Of a stretch of DNA of 36,333 nucleotides, positions 35,709 through 36,333 are shown piece by piece; position 1 is the stretch's first letter, and every line of letters begins with the position of its first letter. The notes beneath the pieces are model-generated. The model saw only the letters and a program-made list of their open reading frames with translations, had not been told where the DNA came from and did not search any database. The position numbers and the translations under genes are program-made. Location of the stretch: contig JAVEPB010000118.1 in the NCBI GenBank assembly GCA_030922375.1, forward strand, positions 1-36,333. Reading direction: 5' to 3'. Source of the stretch: a bacterium (GTDB taxonomy: Bacteria > UBA8248).

Positions 35709-36333
35709 TCACGCGGCGGGTTTGGGAGCCTCCTCCCCTTCCCAAAGACGGTAGCGGACGATGACGAACCCGAACACGAGAATCAGGGCCGCGCTCGCGA
35801 GATAGGCGGCGCGGACAGGACCGAACCACAGACTGTCCGCCCGGAATCCGCTGACGGCGGCCCGGCCGATGGAGTAGAGAACGAAGTACATGCAAAAAAC
35901 GAATCCCTCGCGGTGGGGGCGGAGCCGGAGGCGGCGAAGGATGAAAAACCAGATGAGATTCAGCGCCAGCTCGTACAGCATGACGGGATGAATCGGCGTG
36001 CCCGGGAACTCGCGGCCGGCGATGCTCGATGCGGGAAATACCAGGCCAAAGGGCGAGTCGGTGGGAACCCCGTGGGCGTCGCCGTTCATGAAATTTCCGA
36101 AGCGGCCGAACGCCTGGCCCAGAATGATCGACGGCGCGACCGTGTCCGCGAAAGCGAAGGTCGGCGCCGCATGCCGCCTCAGATACAGGAAACCCGCCAG
36201 CACCCCTCCGATGAGACCGCCGTGGATGGCGAGGCCGCCGTGCCAAATCTGGGGGATTTCCAAAGGATGGGCACCGTAAAAATCCCAGTTGAAGGCGACA
36301 TAGTAAATCCGTCCGCCCAGGATGCCCGCGAAC
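35709..36333 (-). CDS. lgt: Prolipoprotein diacylglyceryl transferase, 5'-truncated
   Basis: Partial coding sequence, about 208 residues, running off the right edge; the N-terminal part, with the first TM segments, is missing. Lgt moves the diacylglyceryl group of phosphatidylglycerol to the lipobox Cys of lipoproteins. Signatures seen are GGRIYYV, IWHGGLAIHGGLIGG (catalytic His), LGQAFGRFGNFMNGDAHG (the Lgt signature), TPIHPVMLYE and FGRFGN-associated loops. TM helices follow, and the C-terminus is short (EGEEAPKPAA). The frame continues from the window edge without a stop. Same strand as the cyclase gene. Confidence 0.93.
   Translation of the reverse strand, partial: FAGILGGRIYYVAFNWDFYGAHPLEIPQIWHGGLAIHGGLIGGVLAGFLYLRRHAAPTFAFADTVAPSIILGQAFGRFGNFMNGDAHGVPTDSPFGLVFPASSIAGREFPGTPIHPVMLYELALNLIWFFILRRLRLRPHREGFVFCMYFVLYSIGRAAVSGFRADSLWFGPVRAAYLASAALILVFGFVIVRYRLWEGEEAPKPAA

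Overview
This is chromosomal DNA from a GC-rich, Gram-negative-type bacterium. No phage, IS element, CRISPR array, tRNA or rRNA is visible. An outer membrane is suggested by an EmrA-type membrane fusion protein, periplasmic binding proteins, a lipoprotein diacylglyceryl transferase and several exported DUF proteins. The mix of DUF3047, DUF3108, a GldA/F/G-like ABC system with DUF4340 protein, and clusters of enolase-superfamily, FAH-family and acyl-CoA dehydrogenase genes resembles uncultured Deltaproteobacteria-like lineages (Tectomicrobia, Nitrospinota, SAR324 or NC10 relatives). That placement is inference only. Start codons are often TTG or GTG, and many gene pairs overlap by 4 nt.

Layout. 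1-369 (-): 5' part of a DEAD-box RNA helicase with a long leader. 769-3692 (-): EmrB/EmrA-like multidrug efflux pair, divergent from a DinB-family gene (3951-4505, +). 4601-9876 (-): four-gene operon of ABC ATPase, ABC-2 permease, GldG-like protein and DUF4340 protein. 10158-12800: AcoX-like NAD-kinase-family gene (-) divergent from a class II glycerate 2-kinase (+). 12876-17228 (+): DUF3047 protein, pyruvate kinase, ROK sugar kinase and DUF3108 protein. 17315-21771 (+): DtxR-family repressor followed by a ferric-iron ABC importer (binding protein, fused permease, ATPase), behind a promoter that overlaps an inverted repeat. 21782-26294 (-): M23 peptidase, secA and a small exported protein. 26487-31062 (-): five-gene catabolic cluster (acyl-CoA dehydrogenase, mandelate-racemase-type enolase, FAH-family enzyme, carboxymuconolactone-decarboxylase-like protein, SDR). 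31373-34836 (+): PhnD/C/E-like importer with two permeases, of the type annotated as putative selenate transporter, ended by a terminator. 34914-36333 (-): cyclase-family metal hydrolase and a 5'-truncated lgt.

How the genes work together. Glycerate kinase and pyruvate kinase are both lower-glycolysis steps, with 2-phosphoglycerate and PEP as intermediates, and a ROK kinase follows directly. The DtxR-type regulator sits first in its own operon and probably senses the metal the transporter brings in. The enolase, SDR and FAH trio matches the enzyme classes of non-phosphorylative sugar-acid (fuconate/rhamnonate-type) breakdown. The acyl-CoA dehydrogenase in that cluster has Asp where the family catalytic Glu normally lies, so its chemistry is uncertain. 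I found no clearly new multi-gene defence or mobile system. The most original leads are the catabolic cluster with its 18-bp palindrome, the two putative operators, and the paralogous permease pair sharing a 35-bp exact repeat.
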